Of a stretch of DNA of 64,000 nucleotides, positions 8,717 through 16,858 are shown piece after piece. The position numbers and the translations under genes are program-made. The stretch covers positions 62,001 through 126,000 of the forward strand of contig LVAP01000007.1 in assembly GCA_001603025.1 (NCBI GenBank), written 5' to 3'. The stretch comes from Clostridiales bacterium Firm_10 (GTDB taxonomy: Bacteria > Bacillota > Clostridia > Christensenellales > Aristaeellaceae). The notes under the pieces were generated by a model. That model did not search any database. It was not told where the DNA came from and saw only the letters and a list, made by a program, of their open reading frames with translations. Each line of letters opens with the position of its first letter. Position 1 is the first letter of the stretch.

Positions 8717-9436
8717 TCATTGCCCGACGGCAGCCACCATGAACAGGTGGCCTTCCACGCCGTCGAAATGCAGTTTTTCACAGCCCGCCATTCCAAATAA
8801 GCCCGCCAGCCTGTCTTTGGTGAGCAGGTGGATGTGCTCCGGATTATCGTCCGGTTTGGAGGGAACAGTCACGACCACATAGCGTTTCGCCATGCGCACG
8901 GCCGCCTCAACGGCCTTCCCTACATCGGGAATATGCTCCAGCACCTCGAGCAGGGTGACTATGTCGAAGGAGCGCTCCGGGAAGGGCCGAGAGCAGACGT
9001 CTCCCCGCTCAGCGCGCAGCTGCGTGAAGCCACCCGAGGACAGCTCGTTCAGGAAGTCCACCCGCCTGGGAAGCAGATCCAGGGCGGTCACCCGCACCCA
9101 TGGAAATTCTTTCATGAATGGAATGAGGAACACGCCCCGGCCGCTTCCCACGTCCAGCATGGTTTCAAACGGAACGGAACGCAGGAAGCCGATCACCCGC
9201 CTGACGCGCTGCAGGCTCTGCGTGCCCGATTTGAAGGGATACAGTTTCAGCGACGCCTCCCAGCCCGCCGCCACAATCCGAAGAATTTCCTCCTGCGTGC
9301 ATTCTCCGGCGAGTTTGCCGCCCAGGTCGTCCGGCAAGGCGGGAACACCGGTTCGCTGGGCGTGGCCCAGGATCCAGGCGGCCGCAGTGGGCAGATCATA
9401 TCGCTGCGCCAGATCGCGCTCATCCATCGGCGGCAT
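8717..9436 (-). CDS. SAM-dependent class I methyltransferase, first gene of RNA-repair-type operon
   Basis: This 239-residue protein has a Rossmann methyltransferase domain from about residue 80. Motif I is MLDVGSGRGVFL, motif II is in VTALDLLPRR, and the motif IV region is SFDIVTLLEVLEHIPD. PEHIHLLTKDRL follows near the end. The ATG at 9436 lies 8 bases after GGGAGGG. The gene ends within 18 bases of the RNA ligase start, so the two are co-transcribed. The E-x-x-EH and H-x-H residues recall the metal ligands of Hen1 RNA 3'-end 2'-O-methyltransferases, but the same pattern occurs in many small-molecule methyltransferases. RNA as substrate is therefore only a guess from context. Confidence 0.75.
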   Translation of the reverse strand: MPPMDERDLAQRYDLPTAAAWILGHAQRTGVPALPDDLGGKLAGECTQEEILRIVAAGWEASLKLYPFKSGTQSLQRVRRVIGFLRSVPFETMLDVGSGRGVFLIPFMKEFPWVRVTALDLLPRRVDFLNELSSGGFTQLRAERGDVCSRPFPERSFDIVTLLEVLEHIPDVGKAVEAAVRMAKRYVVVTVPSKPDDNPEHIHLLTKDRLAGLFGMAGCEKLHFDGVEGHLFMVAAVGQ

Positions 9437-9479
9437 GCTGTCATCCCTCCCGCAATTGTCTTCCATGACCCTTTGACTT

Positions 9480-9508
9480 ATTATACCAACACATTGTTTC
9501 CTGTTCAA
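9480..9508 (-). promoter_or_regulatory. Sigma-A promoter for the methyltransferase/RNA ligase/HD-kinase operon
   Basis: On the minus strand TTGAAC (9503-9508) is separated by 17 bases from TATAAT (9480-9485), with TG before the -10. The -10 lies about 44 bases upstream of the methyltransferase start. Confidence 0.75.
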
Positions 9509-9534
9509 GTGGGTCGGGAATGCGTGTGAAACAC

Positions 9535-9563
9535 TTGCCGCAAAAATCGATTTCTGATATAAT
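9535..9563 (+). promoter_or_regulatory. Sigma-A promoter for the RyR-like membrane protein
   Basis: TTGCCG (9535-9540), a 17-base spacer and TATAAT (9558-9563) with an upstream TG make an extended -10 promoter. It is divergent from the promoter at 9480-9508; only 26 bases separate the two -35 elements. Confidence 0.65.
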
Positions 9564-9678
9564 TGCAGGAAGAAAAATACTGTTCCGGCGCACCGGGTCC
9601 GCGCAGCGCGGATGCCGTTCATGCCGGAACACACGCGGACTCAGCGCGGAACGACGATGCGCGGGAGGCAAAAACACC

Positions 9679-12012
9679 ATGAAAACACGCTGGAAATCGC
9701 TCAGAAAAAAGCTGCGCAGGTTCTTTTCCCTTTGGACGGTCAGGGCGGGCGTCGTGCTCGTTCCCTTCGCGCTGGGGCTGTTCGGCTACTATGTGTACTA
9801 TTCATGGACCATTGGGAAAAATGTTCCCAATCTTTCCCTTAACCCCTTTTCCTCCACCGTGCTCAACCTGACGGTTTACAGCGCCGTCAGGCTGTTCACG
9901 CTCTGCTTCGACGTCTCCGCAAAGGATGTCGGTGAGATGCTGGCGGCCGGAGGTCTTCAGCAAACCGCGATGTACTGCCTGCTCGTCGCCCGCTACATCG
10001 CGCCGGTCCTGTTCGGCAACGCCGCCCTGCGCCTGCTGAACAAGCCGATCAAAAGCATCACGACGCAGCTGGCCTACCACAGGCTCTGGCACAGGAAAGG
10101 CGAGCTGGCCATACTGATTGGCGGCAACGGGGAGAACAGGATGATTTACCATTCCGCTGAGGAAAGCGGCAAAAACGCTGTCATTCTCTGCAGCGCGCAG
10201 GAAATGGAGCGGGACCGCGACGTGCTGTGGGCGGATGACATCGCCTACGTCGTGATTCCCGATATGCACAAGGAGCTGGCCCGGCTGACAGGATACCTGT
10301 TCTCGCATGACGGCCGGAAGATCAACATCATCATCAACACCCAAAAAGAAGAAGAAAACCTGTCGCTGTGCCGGTCGGTCATCAACTGCCTGAAAACGGA
10401 CCAGAAGCTCGAGGCGAAAAGCGAGCGCCACAGGCAGCTGAAGGAAATGTGGAACAAAAAAAAGGAGCCTGCCGCCCGCGAGGAAATGATGAGCCTCGAG
10501 CGGGAACTGGTGGGCATGTTCCAGAAGCTGAAGATCGTCGTCTTCGGCAAAAAGGATTACCTGGATGTATATCACCGGATGCAGCGTGAATCCCTCGGCA
10601 TGCTGGAATATACGAACAAATACCAGATCATGGCCTACGATTTTATCTCCTCCCACCCCCTCACAGAGCCGCTCGTCGGAAACCAGGCCGCGCTGCTGGA
10701 CGATTACGCCTGCGTAGCCAGGGATTCGGCGTTCAACGTCATGCTCGTCGGCTTTGGCGGCGCAAACCAGGAGATCTTCACCGCCTCTCTGGCGACCAAC
10801 CAGCTGATCGAGCGGGAAGACGGCAGGATTCCGACGCCGAAGGCCGTGCGCTACCACATCTTCGACAAGGCTGAAATGCAGCACAACAAGAACCTCAACC
10901 ACACGGTTTTCCGCTACATTCTGGATTTTAAGCCGGCTTATGACAGCGGATCCATCCCGAAAGAGGAGTACCTGGCGCAGCCCGGCGTGCCCAGCTGGGA
11001 TGATTTTGACTTCGTTGTCATGAACGCAAACGACAACCGTTTCTACGACAGGATCCGGAAAATCTGCTCGTCTTCGCCCAAATCCGTCAACCAAATGGTG
11101 ATAGACATCGGCAACGACCTGGAAAACCTCGACCTTGCCCAGAAACTGGCTTCCAAAAAGCGGGAGTGGTCCCTCCCCAATCTGTATCTCTTCGTCCGGG
11201 TACGCGATCTTGAAAACGACCGTTCGACGGCGGCCCTGAACGATCATGACTACCAGGTCTTCGGCGACGAAAAAACCAGCGTGTTCACGCTGAATGCGAT
11301 CCTGCACAGCGATCTCGAGCAAATGGCCTTCCGGCGCAACCGGATGTACGAGTATGAAAACACCCGCATGGGCCTCAACGGCTGCGGGAACGGCGAAGAA
11401 ACTGAAACGCACGCCAGCTTCCTCTGGAACACCATGGACATCAACCGCCGGCTTTCCAACTTCTTTGCCATCCTCAGCCTGAGGATGAAGCTGCAGCTGA
11501 TGCGCCTGGACTACCGGGAAAAGAACGCCGCGCAGGGGCACGCCGCCTCCCCGGCCGGAGAAGTCATCGCCAGCAACGAGGCGTACTTCCGCCTCTACGC
11601 CGAGGATCGGCCGGATGTCTGGACCGACCGGGACGGAAAGGCCGTGCATGATGAATCGGAACCGTCCAAGCCGATTTACAGCTACAGCCGGATCCACGAC
11701 ATGGCGCACTATACCGAAGCCGGCCTCAGACGCTACATGACGGTTCAGGAGCATTATCGCTGGAACGCATTTATGATCGTCTGCGGCTTCATTCCCGCGC
11801 GGATCAGCCAGATGAAACGCGGAAACGTGAAGGATTATGCCCTGCGCACCCACGGCAACCTGACCACGTTCGAGGGCCTGTTCGATTACAGGAAAATCGC
11901 CGGCGGCGGATCACGGGAAGCGGAAGAAGACGTGATAAAGTACGACTATCAGCTGATGGACGACGCCTGGTGGTTCCTGAATCATATGGGATACGAAATA
12001 TACCGCCGCTGA
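9679..12012 (+). CDS. Membrane protein with two Rossmann/TrkA-N-like regions and C-terminal RyR-like domain
   Basis: This 777-residue protein starts after GGGAGG. It has a basic N-terminus, a transmembrane segment at about 21-43 and a second hydrophobic stretch at about 97-118. Residues 142-240 contain ELAILIGGNGENR, a glycine-rich turn as in TrkA-N/RCK domains. Residues 353-400 contain a second one (VMLVGFGGANQE) with an acidic residue after the next strand (IFDKAE). Residues 690-777 match the RyR-domain pattern: EHYRWNAFMIVCGF, then HGNLTTFEGL, then KYDYQL and a final GY. RyR domains in bacteria occur in predicted nucleotide- or ligand-sensing conflict proteins. No pore helix or selectivity filter is obvious, so I do not call it a channel. 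It shares a divergent promoter region with the RNA-repair-type operon. Confidence 0.75.
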   Translation: MKTRWKSLRKKLRRFFSLWTVRAGVVLVPFALGLFGYYVYYSWTIGKNVPNLSLNPFSSTVLNLTVYSAVRLFTLCFDVSAKDVGEMLAAGGLQQTAMYCLLVARYIAPVLFGNAALRLLNKPIKSITTQLAYHRLWHRKGELAILIGGNGENRMIYHSAEESGKNAVILCSAQEMERDRDVLWADDIAYVVIPDMHKELARLTGYLFSHDGRKINIIINTQKEEENLSLCRSVINCLKTDQKLEAKSERHRQLKEMWNKKKEPAAREEMMSLERELVGMFQKLKIVVFGKKDYLDVYHRMQRESLGMLEYTNKYQIMAYDFISSHPLTEPLVGNQAALLDDYACVARDSAFNVMLVGFGGANQEIFTASLATNQLIEREDGRIPTPKAVRYHIFDKAEMQHNKNLNHTVFRYILDFKPAYDSGSIPKEEYLAQPGVPSWDDFDFVVMNANDNRFYDRIRKICSSSPKSVNQMVIDIGNDLENLDLAQKLASKKREWSLPNLYLFVRVRDLENDRSTAALNDHDYQVFGDEKTSVFTLNAILHSDLEQMAFRRNRMYEYENTRMGLNGCGNGEETETHASFLWNTMDINRRLSNFFAILSLRMKLQLMRLDYREKNAAQGHAASPAGEVIASNEAYFRLYAEDRPDVWTDRDGKAVHDESEPSKPIYSYSRIHDMAHYTEAGLRRYMTVQEHYRWNAFMIVCGFIPARISQMKRGNVKDYALRTHGNLTTFEGLFDYRKIAGGGSREAEEDVIKYDYQLMDDAWWFLNHMGYEIYRR

Positions 12013-12015
12013 GCG

Positions 12016-12056
12016 TGCCTTCCCGGCCCAAAGCGGAAACAGCGCGAAGGCATTTT
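12016..12056 (+). terminator. Possible terminator after the RyR-like gene
   Basis: TGCCTTC (12016-12022) can pair with GAAGGCA (12046-12052), followed by TTTTGTCTG. The loop is long (23 bases), so this is a moderate call. Confidence 0.4.
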
Positions 12057-12094
12057 GTCTGTAATTTATAACATTAACGCTTTATCACTTTATC

Positions 12095-12123
12095 TTGACA
12101 TAGAATCCACTCCGTGTTATAAT
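12095..12123 (+). promoter_or_regulatory. Consensus sigma-A promoter of the his operon
   Basis: TTGACA (12095-12100), exactly 17 bases, then TATAAT (12118-12123) with TG at 12115-12116. Both hexamers are perfect consensus. Transcription should start near 12130, about 50 bases before hisZ. Confidence 0.9.
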
Positions 12124-12141
12124 GCCGGGCATAGTCAGGTT

Positions 12142-12166
12142 GTTTCCGCGCCGGCCGGGCGGAAAC
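12142..12166 (+). promoter_or_regulatory. Leader inverted repeat directly before the hisZ ribosome site
   Basis: GTTTCCGC (12142-12149) and GCGGAAAC (12159-12166) form a perfect 8-bp GC-rich stem with a 9-base loop. It ends one base before the GGGAGGAG ribosome site. It could be an operator or an RNA hairpin that affects translation. No his-codon leader peptide or T-box is visible in the short leader. Confidence 0.55.
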
Positions 12167-12182
12167 GGGAGGAGAGATCGGA

Positions 12183-13313
12183 ATGGGACAGGATATAACC
12201 GGCATCCTTCGCCGGGAGGAGCAGATAACCCTTTACCTCCGGGGCCTCTATGAGCGGTACGGCTACCGGAAATACCGCATGGGGCGCTTTGAGGAATACG
12301 ACCTCTATCTGGAAAACAAAAACTTTCTCAAGAGTCCAAACATCATCACTTTTCACGACCTGGACGGCCGGGTGCTGGCCCTCAAGCCCGACGTCACGCT
12401 GTCCATCGCGAAGAACACGCACGCCACCGCGCAGTCCAGCGAAAAATTCTACTATCAGGAGAACATATACCGCTTGGACAAACCGAGCGGCGGATACCGG
12501 GAAATCAGCCAGATCGGCCTGGAGTACATCGGATCGCTCGGCCTGATCCCCACCTGCGAAACGCTTTCTCTGGCTCAGAAAACCCTCGCGGCCATCAGCG
12601 AAAAGCACCGCATGCAGGTTTCTCACATGGGCTTCCTGGTCTCCCTGCTGGATGGGCTGGCCATCGAAGCGGCGACGCGAGGCGAACTGCTGGCCTGCAT
12701 CCGCGGGAAAAACCGCCATGAGCTCCGCAAGCACGCCGAGACGCGGGGCATCACCCCGGCGGCGACAGCCCTGCTGGAAACGGCCACCGACCTCTGTGGC
12801 GAATTCCGTGAAACGCTGAGCCGGGCGCGCACCATCGCCATCACCCAGAGCATGACTGATGCGCTCGACCAGCTGTCGGCGGTATACGATCTGCTGGAAT
12901 CCGAAGGCGAGACGGACGGGCTGGTGCTGGATTTTTCCCTGGCGGGCGACATCGACTACTACGACGGCATCGTGTTCCAGGGTTATGTGGAAGGTGTGCC
13001 GCGGGCGCTGCTGGCAGGCGGCTATTACGGCAACCTGCTGAAGAAATTCGGCCGCGACCTCGATGCCATCGGCTTCGCGGTCTACCTGAACGAGCTTAAC
13101 CTGCTTTTCCGCGAGAAGCGCAGGACAGACGTGGACGCGCTGATCCTCTATGCGGACGGCGACGACCCGGCCTCCCTCATCCGCGCGGCGGACGCGCTGG
13201 TGAAACAGGGCGTCAGCGTGCGGATGGAGCGCACCATTCCCACGGATCTGAGATACGGGCGGCTGTATCGTTTCCGGGCCGGCGAACTCACGGAGGTGAC
13301 AGACAATGCTTAA
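12183..13313 (+). CDS. hisZ: ATP phosphoribosyltransferase regulatory subunit
   Basis: This 376-residue protein is HisZ, the histidyl-tRNA-synthetase-like regulatory partner of short-form HisG. It shows class II synthetase-like motifs: LRPDVT-type sequence (ALKPDVTLSIAKN), an RLDKPSGGYREISQIGLEYIG stretch split across motif 2, and a later GGYYGNLLKKFG. It lacks the tRNA anticodon-binding domain of true HisRS. It has lost synthetase activity in characterised relatives and transmits histidine feedback. It is the first gene behind the consensus promoter and overlaps hisG by 8 bases. Confidence 0.92.
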   Translation: MGQDITGILRREEQITLYLRGLYERYGYRKYRMGRFEEYDLYLENKNFLKSPNIITFHDLDGRVLALKPDVTLSIAKNTHATAQSSEKFYYQENIYRLDKPSGGYREISQIGLEYIGSLGLIPTCETLSLAQKTLAAISEKHRMQVSHMGFLVSLLDGLAIEAATRGELLACIRGKNRHELRKHAETRGITPAATALLETATDLCGEFRETLSRARTIAITQSMTDALDQLSAVYDLLESEGETDGLVLDFSLAGDIDYYDGIVFQGYVEGVPRALLAGGYYGNLLKKFGRDLDAIGFAVYLNELNLLFREKRRTDVDALILYADGDDPASLIRAADALVKQGVSVRMERTIPTDLRYGRLYRFRAGELTEVTDNA

Positions 13314-13947
13314 CATCGCGCTGCCCAAAGGGAGGCTGGGCGATCAGGTCTATGAAATGTTCTCCTCCATCGGCTACGAATGCGCCGCCATCTATGAGGA
13401 CAACCGCAAGCTGGTATTCGAGAACCCGGAAAACGACGTCCGTTACCTGCTGGTCAAGCCGTCGGACGTGGCGATTTACGTTGAATACGGCGCGGCGGAC
13501 GTGGGGGTCGTCGGCAAGGACATCCTGTTGGACGCCAAGCCGGACGTTTACGAGCTGCTCGACCTGAACATCGGCAAGTGCCGCCTGGCGGTGGCCGGGC
13601 CGGAGGACTACATCGAGGATCGCGACCAGGTGCTGCGCGTGGCCACCAAATTTGTGGGCGTCACCAAGGATTATTACTCCTCCCTCAACCGGGAAATCGA
13701 GATCATCAGGCTGAACGGTTCCATCGAGCTGGCGCCTATCCTGGGTCTGTCGGACGTGATCGTGGATATCGTCGAGTCCGGCAAGACGCTGCGCGAAAAC
13801 CACCTGAAGGTGATTTCGACGATCGTCCCGGTGAGCGCGCGCTTCATCGCCAACCGTTCAAGCTATCTGTTCAAGAGCGAGGCCATCGCCGACATGCTCG
13901 CCAGGCTCAAGGAGGTGCTTTCCCGTGATGCGGATCATGCGCGCTGA
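13306..13947 (+). CDS. hisG: ATP phosphoribosyltransferase catalytic subunit, short form
   Basis: HisG joins ATP and PRPP to give phosphoribosyl-ATP, the first and committed step of histidine synthesis. At 213 residues it is the short form, which lacks the C-terminal regulatory domain and needs HisZ, encoded just upstream. It begins MLNIALPKGRLGDQV, typical of the family, and has the PRPP-binding loop near DVIVDIVESGKTLREN. It overlaps hisZ at its start and hisD at its end. Confidence 0.95.
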   Translation: MLNIALPKGRLGDQVYEMFSSIGYECAAIYEDNRKLVFENPENDVRYLLVKPSDVAIYVEYGAADVGVVGKDILLDAKPDVYELLDLNIGKCRLAVAGPEDYIEDRDQVLRVATKFVGVTKDYYSSLNREIEIIRLNGSIELAPILGLSDVIVDIVESGKTLRENHLKVISTIVPVSARFIANRSSYLFKSEAIADMLARLKEVLSRDADHAR

Positions 13948-15208
13948 TCAGTTCGACCTTGCCGCTTTCAAGACGCCGCCCATCCAGGCCGGCAACGACA
14001 TCGAGGCGCGCGTGGACGAGATCATCGCCCTCGTGCGCAGGGAGGGCGACAGGGCGCTGATCGACTGCGCGTCGCGATTCGACAAGGCACAGCTCGAATC
14101 CATCCTCGTCACGGAGGAGGAAATCGAAGCGGCCTTCCGCAGCATGCCGCCCTTCATGATAGAGACCCTCTCTCACGCTCGGGACAACATCGAGGCATTC
14201 CATGCGCAGCAGAAGCGCACGGGCTTTCAGATCGCCGGACCGGACGGCAGCCTCCTCGGCCAGCGCGTCATTCCCCTGCGCCGCGTGGGCATTTATGTGC
14301 CCGGCGGCACGGCCAGCTATCCCTCGACTGTGCTCATGAACGCCATCCCGCCCAAAATCGCGGGAGTCAAGGAAATCGTGATGGCCACGCCGCCCATGCG
14401 CGACGGAACGGTGGCCCCGGCCATCCTCGCCGCCGCGCACATCGCGGGCGTCACCAGAATCGTCAAGGCGGGCGGAGCGCAGGCCATCGCCGCGCTGGCA
14501 TACGGCACAGAGTCGGTGCCCGCGGTCGATAAGATCGTCGGCCCCGGCAACGTCTATGTGGCGACCGCCAAGCGGCGCGTATACGGCACAGTGGATATCG
14601 ATATGATTGCCGGACCCAGCGAGATCCTGGTCATCGCGGACGGGAAAACCAATCCCGCCCACGCCGCGGCCGATCTGCTTTCCCAGGCGGAACACGACCG
14701 CATGGCCTCGGCCATACTCATCACCGACAGCCCGCAGCTTGCCGCTGCCGTGCAGGCGGAAATCGAACGCCAGCTGGAAACGCTCCTGCGGCGCGACATC
14801 GCCCGCTCCTCCATCGAGCAGAACGGCCGCATCATCCTGGTGAACAGCCTCGAAGAGGGCGTAGACCTTGCCAACGCCATTGCCCCGGAGCACCTGGAGC
14901 TGTGCGTAGACGAGCCGCTGGCGCTCCTCGGGCGGGTGGAGAGCGCCGGTTCGGTGTTCCTCGGGCGCAACGCGCCGGAGGCCCTGGGCGATTACTGGGC
15001 CGGTCCCAACCACACGCTGCCCACCAGCGGCACAGCGCGCTTCTCTTCGCCGCTGTCGGTGGATGACTTTGTGAAGAAATCCCAGTTTATCTACTACTCG
15101 CGGGAGGCGCTGGAAGGCGCGAAGGACGCCATCGTGGCCTTCGCCAGGCAGGAAGGGCTCACCGGACACGCCGCTTCCGTCGCCATCCGGTTTGGAGAAA
15201 GCGTATGA
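13925..15208 (+). CDS. hisD: Histidinol dehydrogenase
   Basis: HisD oxidises histidinol to histidine through histidinal with two NAD+, using a bound zinc. The 427-residue length is normal. Diagnostic stretches include YVPGGTASYPSTVLMNAIP, VDKIVGPGNVYVATAKR, SQAEHDRMAS and APEHLEL, which carry zinc and catalytic His/Glu residues. AAGGAGG (13909-13915) lies 9 bases before GTG 13925 and 12 bases before ATG 13928, so either start is possible. The gene overlaps hisG by 23 bases. Confidence 0.95.
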   Translation: MMRIMRADQFDLAAFKTPPIQAGNDIEARVDEIIALVRREGDRALIDCASRFDKAQLESILVTEEEIEAAFRSMPPFMIETLSHARDNIEAFHAQQKRTGFQIAGPDGSLLGQRVIPLRRVGIYVPGGTASYPSTVLMNAIPPKIAGVKEIVMATPPMRDGTVAPAILAAAHIAGVTRIVKAGGAQAIAALAYGTESVPAVDKIVGPGNVYVATAKRRVYGTVDIDMIAGPSEILVIADGKTNPAHAAADLLSQAEHDRMASAILITDSPQLAAAVQAEIERQLETLLRRDIARSSIEQNGRIILVNSLEEGVDLANAIAPEHLELCVDEPLALLGRVESAGSVFLGRNAPEALGDYWAGPNHTLPTSGTARFSSPLSVDDFVKKSQFIYYSREALEGAKDAIVAFARQEGLTGHAASVAIRFGESV

Positions 15209-16257
15209 GCAGGTTTTTGTCGCCGCGGCGCGCGGCGCTCATCCCCTACACGCCCGGCGAACAGCCGAGAATGTCCGGCCTCATCAAGCTGAACACCAAC
15301 GAGAGCCCCTACCCCCCTTCGCCCCGCGTGGTTGAGGCGATCACGCAGGAGTCGTTGGCGGGGCTGCGGCTGTATTCCGACATCCAGGCGGAGGGCCTGA
15401 CGCGGGCAATTGCCGAACGATACGGGTTGGAGCAGGACCAGGTGCTGGCCGGCAACGGATCGGACGAGATCCTCTCCTTCGCCTTCCAGGCCTTCGGAGA
15501 GCGGGGCGTCGCCTTCCCGGACATTACCTACGGCTTCTACGCCGTCTGGGCCGCGCTGTACGGCTGTCCGGCGCGCGTCGTGCCCCTGGCGGAGGATTTC
15601 ACCGTTCCCCTCCCCGCCTTCATGAGCAACCGGGAAACCATCTTCCTGGCAAATCCCAACGCGCCCACGGGCATCGCCCTGCCGTCTGAGGCTGTTCGCG
15701 GCCTGCTGGACGCCAATCCGGACCAGGTGGTGGTGGTGGACGAAGCCTACGTGGACTTCGGCGCGCAATCGGTTGTTCCCCTGATCCGGGCCTATGAAAA
15801 CCTCCTGGTGGTGCAGACGTTTTCCAAGTCGCGCCAGCTGGCCGGCGCCCGGCTGGGATTCGCGATGGGATCCAAAGCGCTCATCGACGACCTGCGGCGC
15901 ATCAAGTTCTCCTTCAATCCGTACAACGTCAATTCGCTCACGCAGCGGGTGGGCGAGGCCGCCATGAGGGATGAAGCGTACTTCGCCAAATGCTGCGCCC
16001 TGATCGCAGAAACCCGTGAAAGAACGGCGGCGGCGCTGCGGGCGCTGGGCTTCGACGTGCTCCCCTCCCGCGCGAACTTCCTCTTCGCCGCGCCGCGCTT
16101 TATGGAGGGCGGCGAATATATGAGGGCGCTCAAGGAACGGAATATACTGGTGCGTCACTTCGACGGCAAGCGCACCCGCGACTATGTGCGCATCACCATC
16201 GGCACGCAGGCGCAGATGGACGAACTGGTGCGCGTGACAAAGGAGCTGATGACATGA
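15205..16257 (+). CDS. hisC: Histidinol-phosphate aminotransferase
   Basis: HisC transfers an amino group from glutamate to imidazole-acetol phosphate, using pyridoxal phosphate. This 350-residue fold-type I enzyme shows LNTNESPYPPSP near the start, NPNAPTGIALP, VVDEAYVDFG and the PLP-lysine region TFSKSRQLAGARLGF. It overlaps hisD by 4 bases (ATGA) and hisB by 4 bases, so translation is coupled. Confidence 0.94.
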   Translation: MSRFLSPRRAALIPYTPGEQPRMSGLIKLNTNESPYPPSPRVVEAITQESLAGLRLYSDIQAEGLTRAIAERYGLEQDQVLAGNGSDEILSFAFQAFGERGVAFPDITYGFYAVWAALYGCPARVVPLAEDFTVPLPAFMSNRETIFLANPNAPTGIALPSEAVRGLLDANPDQVVVVDEAYVDFGAQSVVPLIRAYENLLVVQTFSKSRQLAGARLGFAMGSKALIDDLRRIKFSFNPYNVNSLTQRVGEAAMRDEAYFAKCCALIAETRERTAAALRALGFDVLPSRANFLFAAPRFMEGGEYMRALKERNILVRHFDGKRTRDYVRITIGTQAQMDELVRVTKELMT

Positions 16258-16844
16258 GAAAGGCGGAAATCGCGCGCAAAACCCGCGAAACCGACATCAC
16301 CCTCAAGCTGAACCTGGATGGCGGCGGCTTTGCCAGCATCGACACCGGCTGCGGCTTTCTGAATCACATGCTGGAGCTGTTTGCCTTTCATGGCGGCTTT
16401 GACCTGGAACTCCTCTGCCGGGGCGATACGCAGGTGGACGACCACCATACGGTGGAGGATGTGGGCATCGCACTGGGCCAGGCGGTGTTCGAAGCGCTGG
16501 GCGACCGGGCAGGCATCGCGCGCTACGGCAGCATGTTCCTGCCCATGGACGAGGCGCTGGTGCTCTGCGCCATCGACCTGAGCGGCCGCGACACGCTGGG
16601 CTGGCAGGTGAGCATTCCCACGGAAAAGGTGGGCAGCTTTGACACGGAGCTGGTGAAGGAATTCATGCTGGGCTTCGTGCGCAGCCTTCGCGCCACGCTG
16701 CACTTCCAGCAGCTGGCCGGGGAGAACAGCCACCACATCATCGAGGCCATGTTCAAGGGCCTGGGCCGGGCGCTCCGGCAGGCGGCGGCCGCCGATCCGT
16801 CAAAGGCGGGACGCGCGCCTTCATCTAAGGGCATGCTGGTCTGA
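16254..16844 (+). CDS. hisB: Imidazoleglycerol-phosphate dehydratase
   Basis: HisB dehydrates imidazole-glycerol phosphate with manganese. The protein has 196 residues and only the dehydratase domain: FLNHMLELFAFHGGFD, DDHHTVEDVGIALG and a second metal-binding set GENSHHIIEAMFKGLGRAL. It lacks the N-terminal HAD phosphatase found in the enterobacterial fusion, so histidinol-phosphate phosphatase must be encoded elsewhere; no PHP-type HisK is in this operon. Confidence 0.95.
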   Translation: MRKAEIARKTRETDITLKLNLDGGGFASIDTGCGFLNHMLELFAFHGGFDLELLCRGDTQVDDHHTVEDVGIALGQAVFEALGDRAGIARYGSMFLPMDEALVLCAIDLSGRDTLGWQVSIPTEKVGSFDTELVKEFMLGFVRSLRATLHFQQLAGENSHHIIEAMFKGLGRALRQAAAADPSKAGRAPSSKGMLV

Positions 16845-16858
16845 GGGAGGAAGCGCGG

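Noticed and set aside
8717-9436. Naming the methyltransferase Hen1
   Set aside because: EVLEH and H-x-H residues recall the Hen1 metal site but occur in many methyltransferases; no Hen1-specific extra domain is seen.
9802-11853. 683-residue frame opposite the RyR-like gene
   Set aside because: Antisense shadow without motifs. The + strand frame has a ribosome site and promoter.
4755-12012. Calling the TIR block a CBASS or Thoeris system
   Set aside because: No cyclic nucleotide synthase, no ThsA-type SIR2 or SLOG effector and no phage genes are nearby. The TIR protein is membrane bound and has a PDZ-like domain, so neither name fits.
12183-13313. hisZ as a second histidyl-tRNA synthetase
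   Set aside because: It lacks the anticodon-binding domain and sits before short-form hisG, which is the HisZ arrangement.
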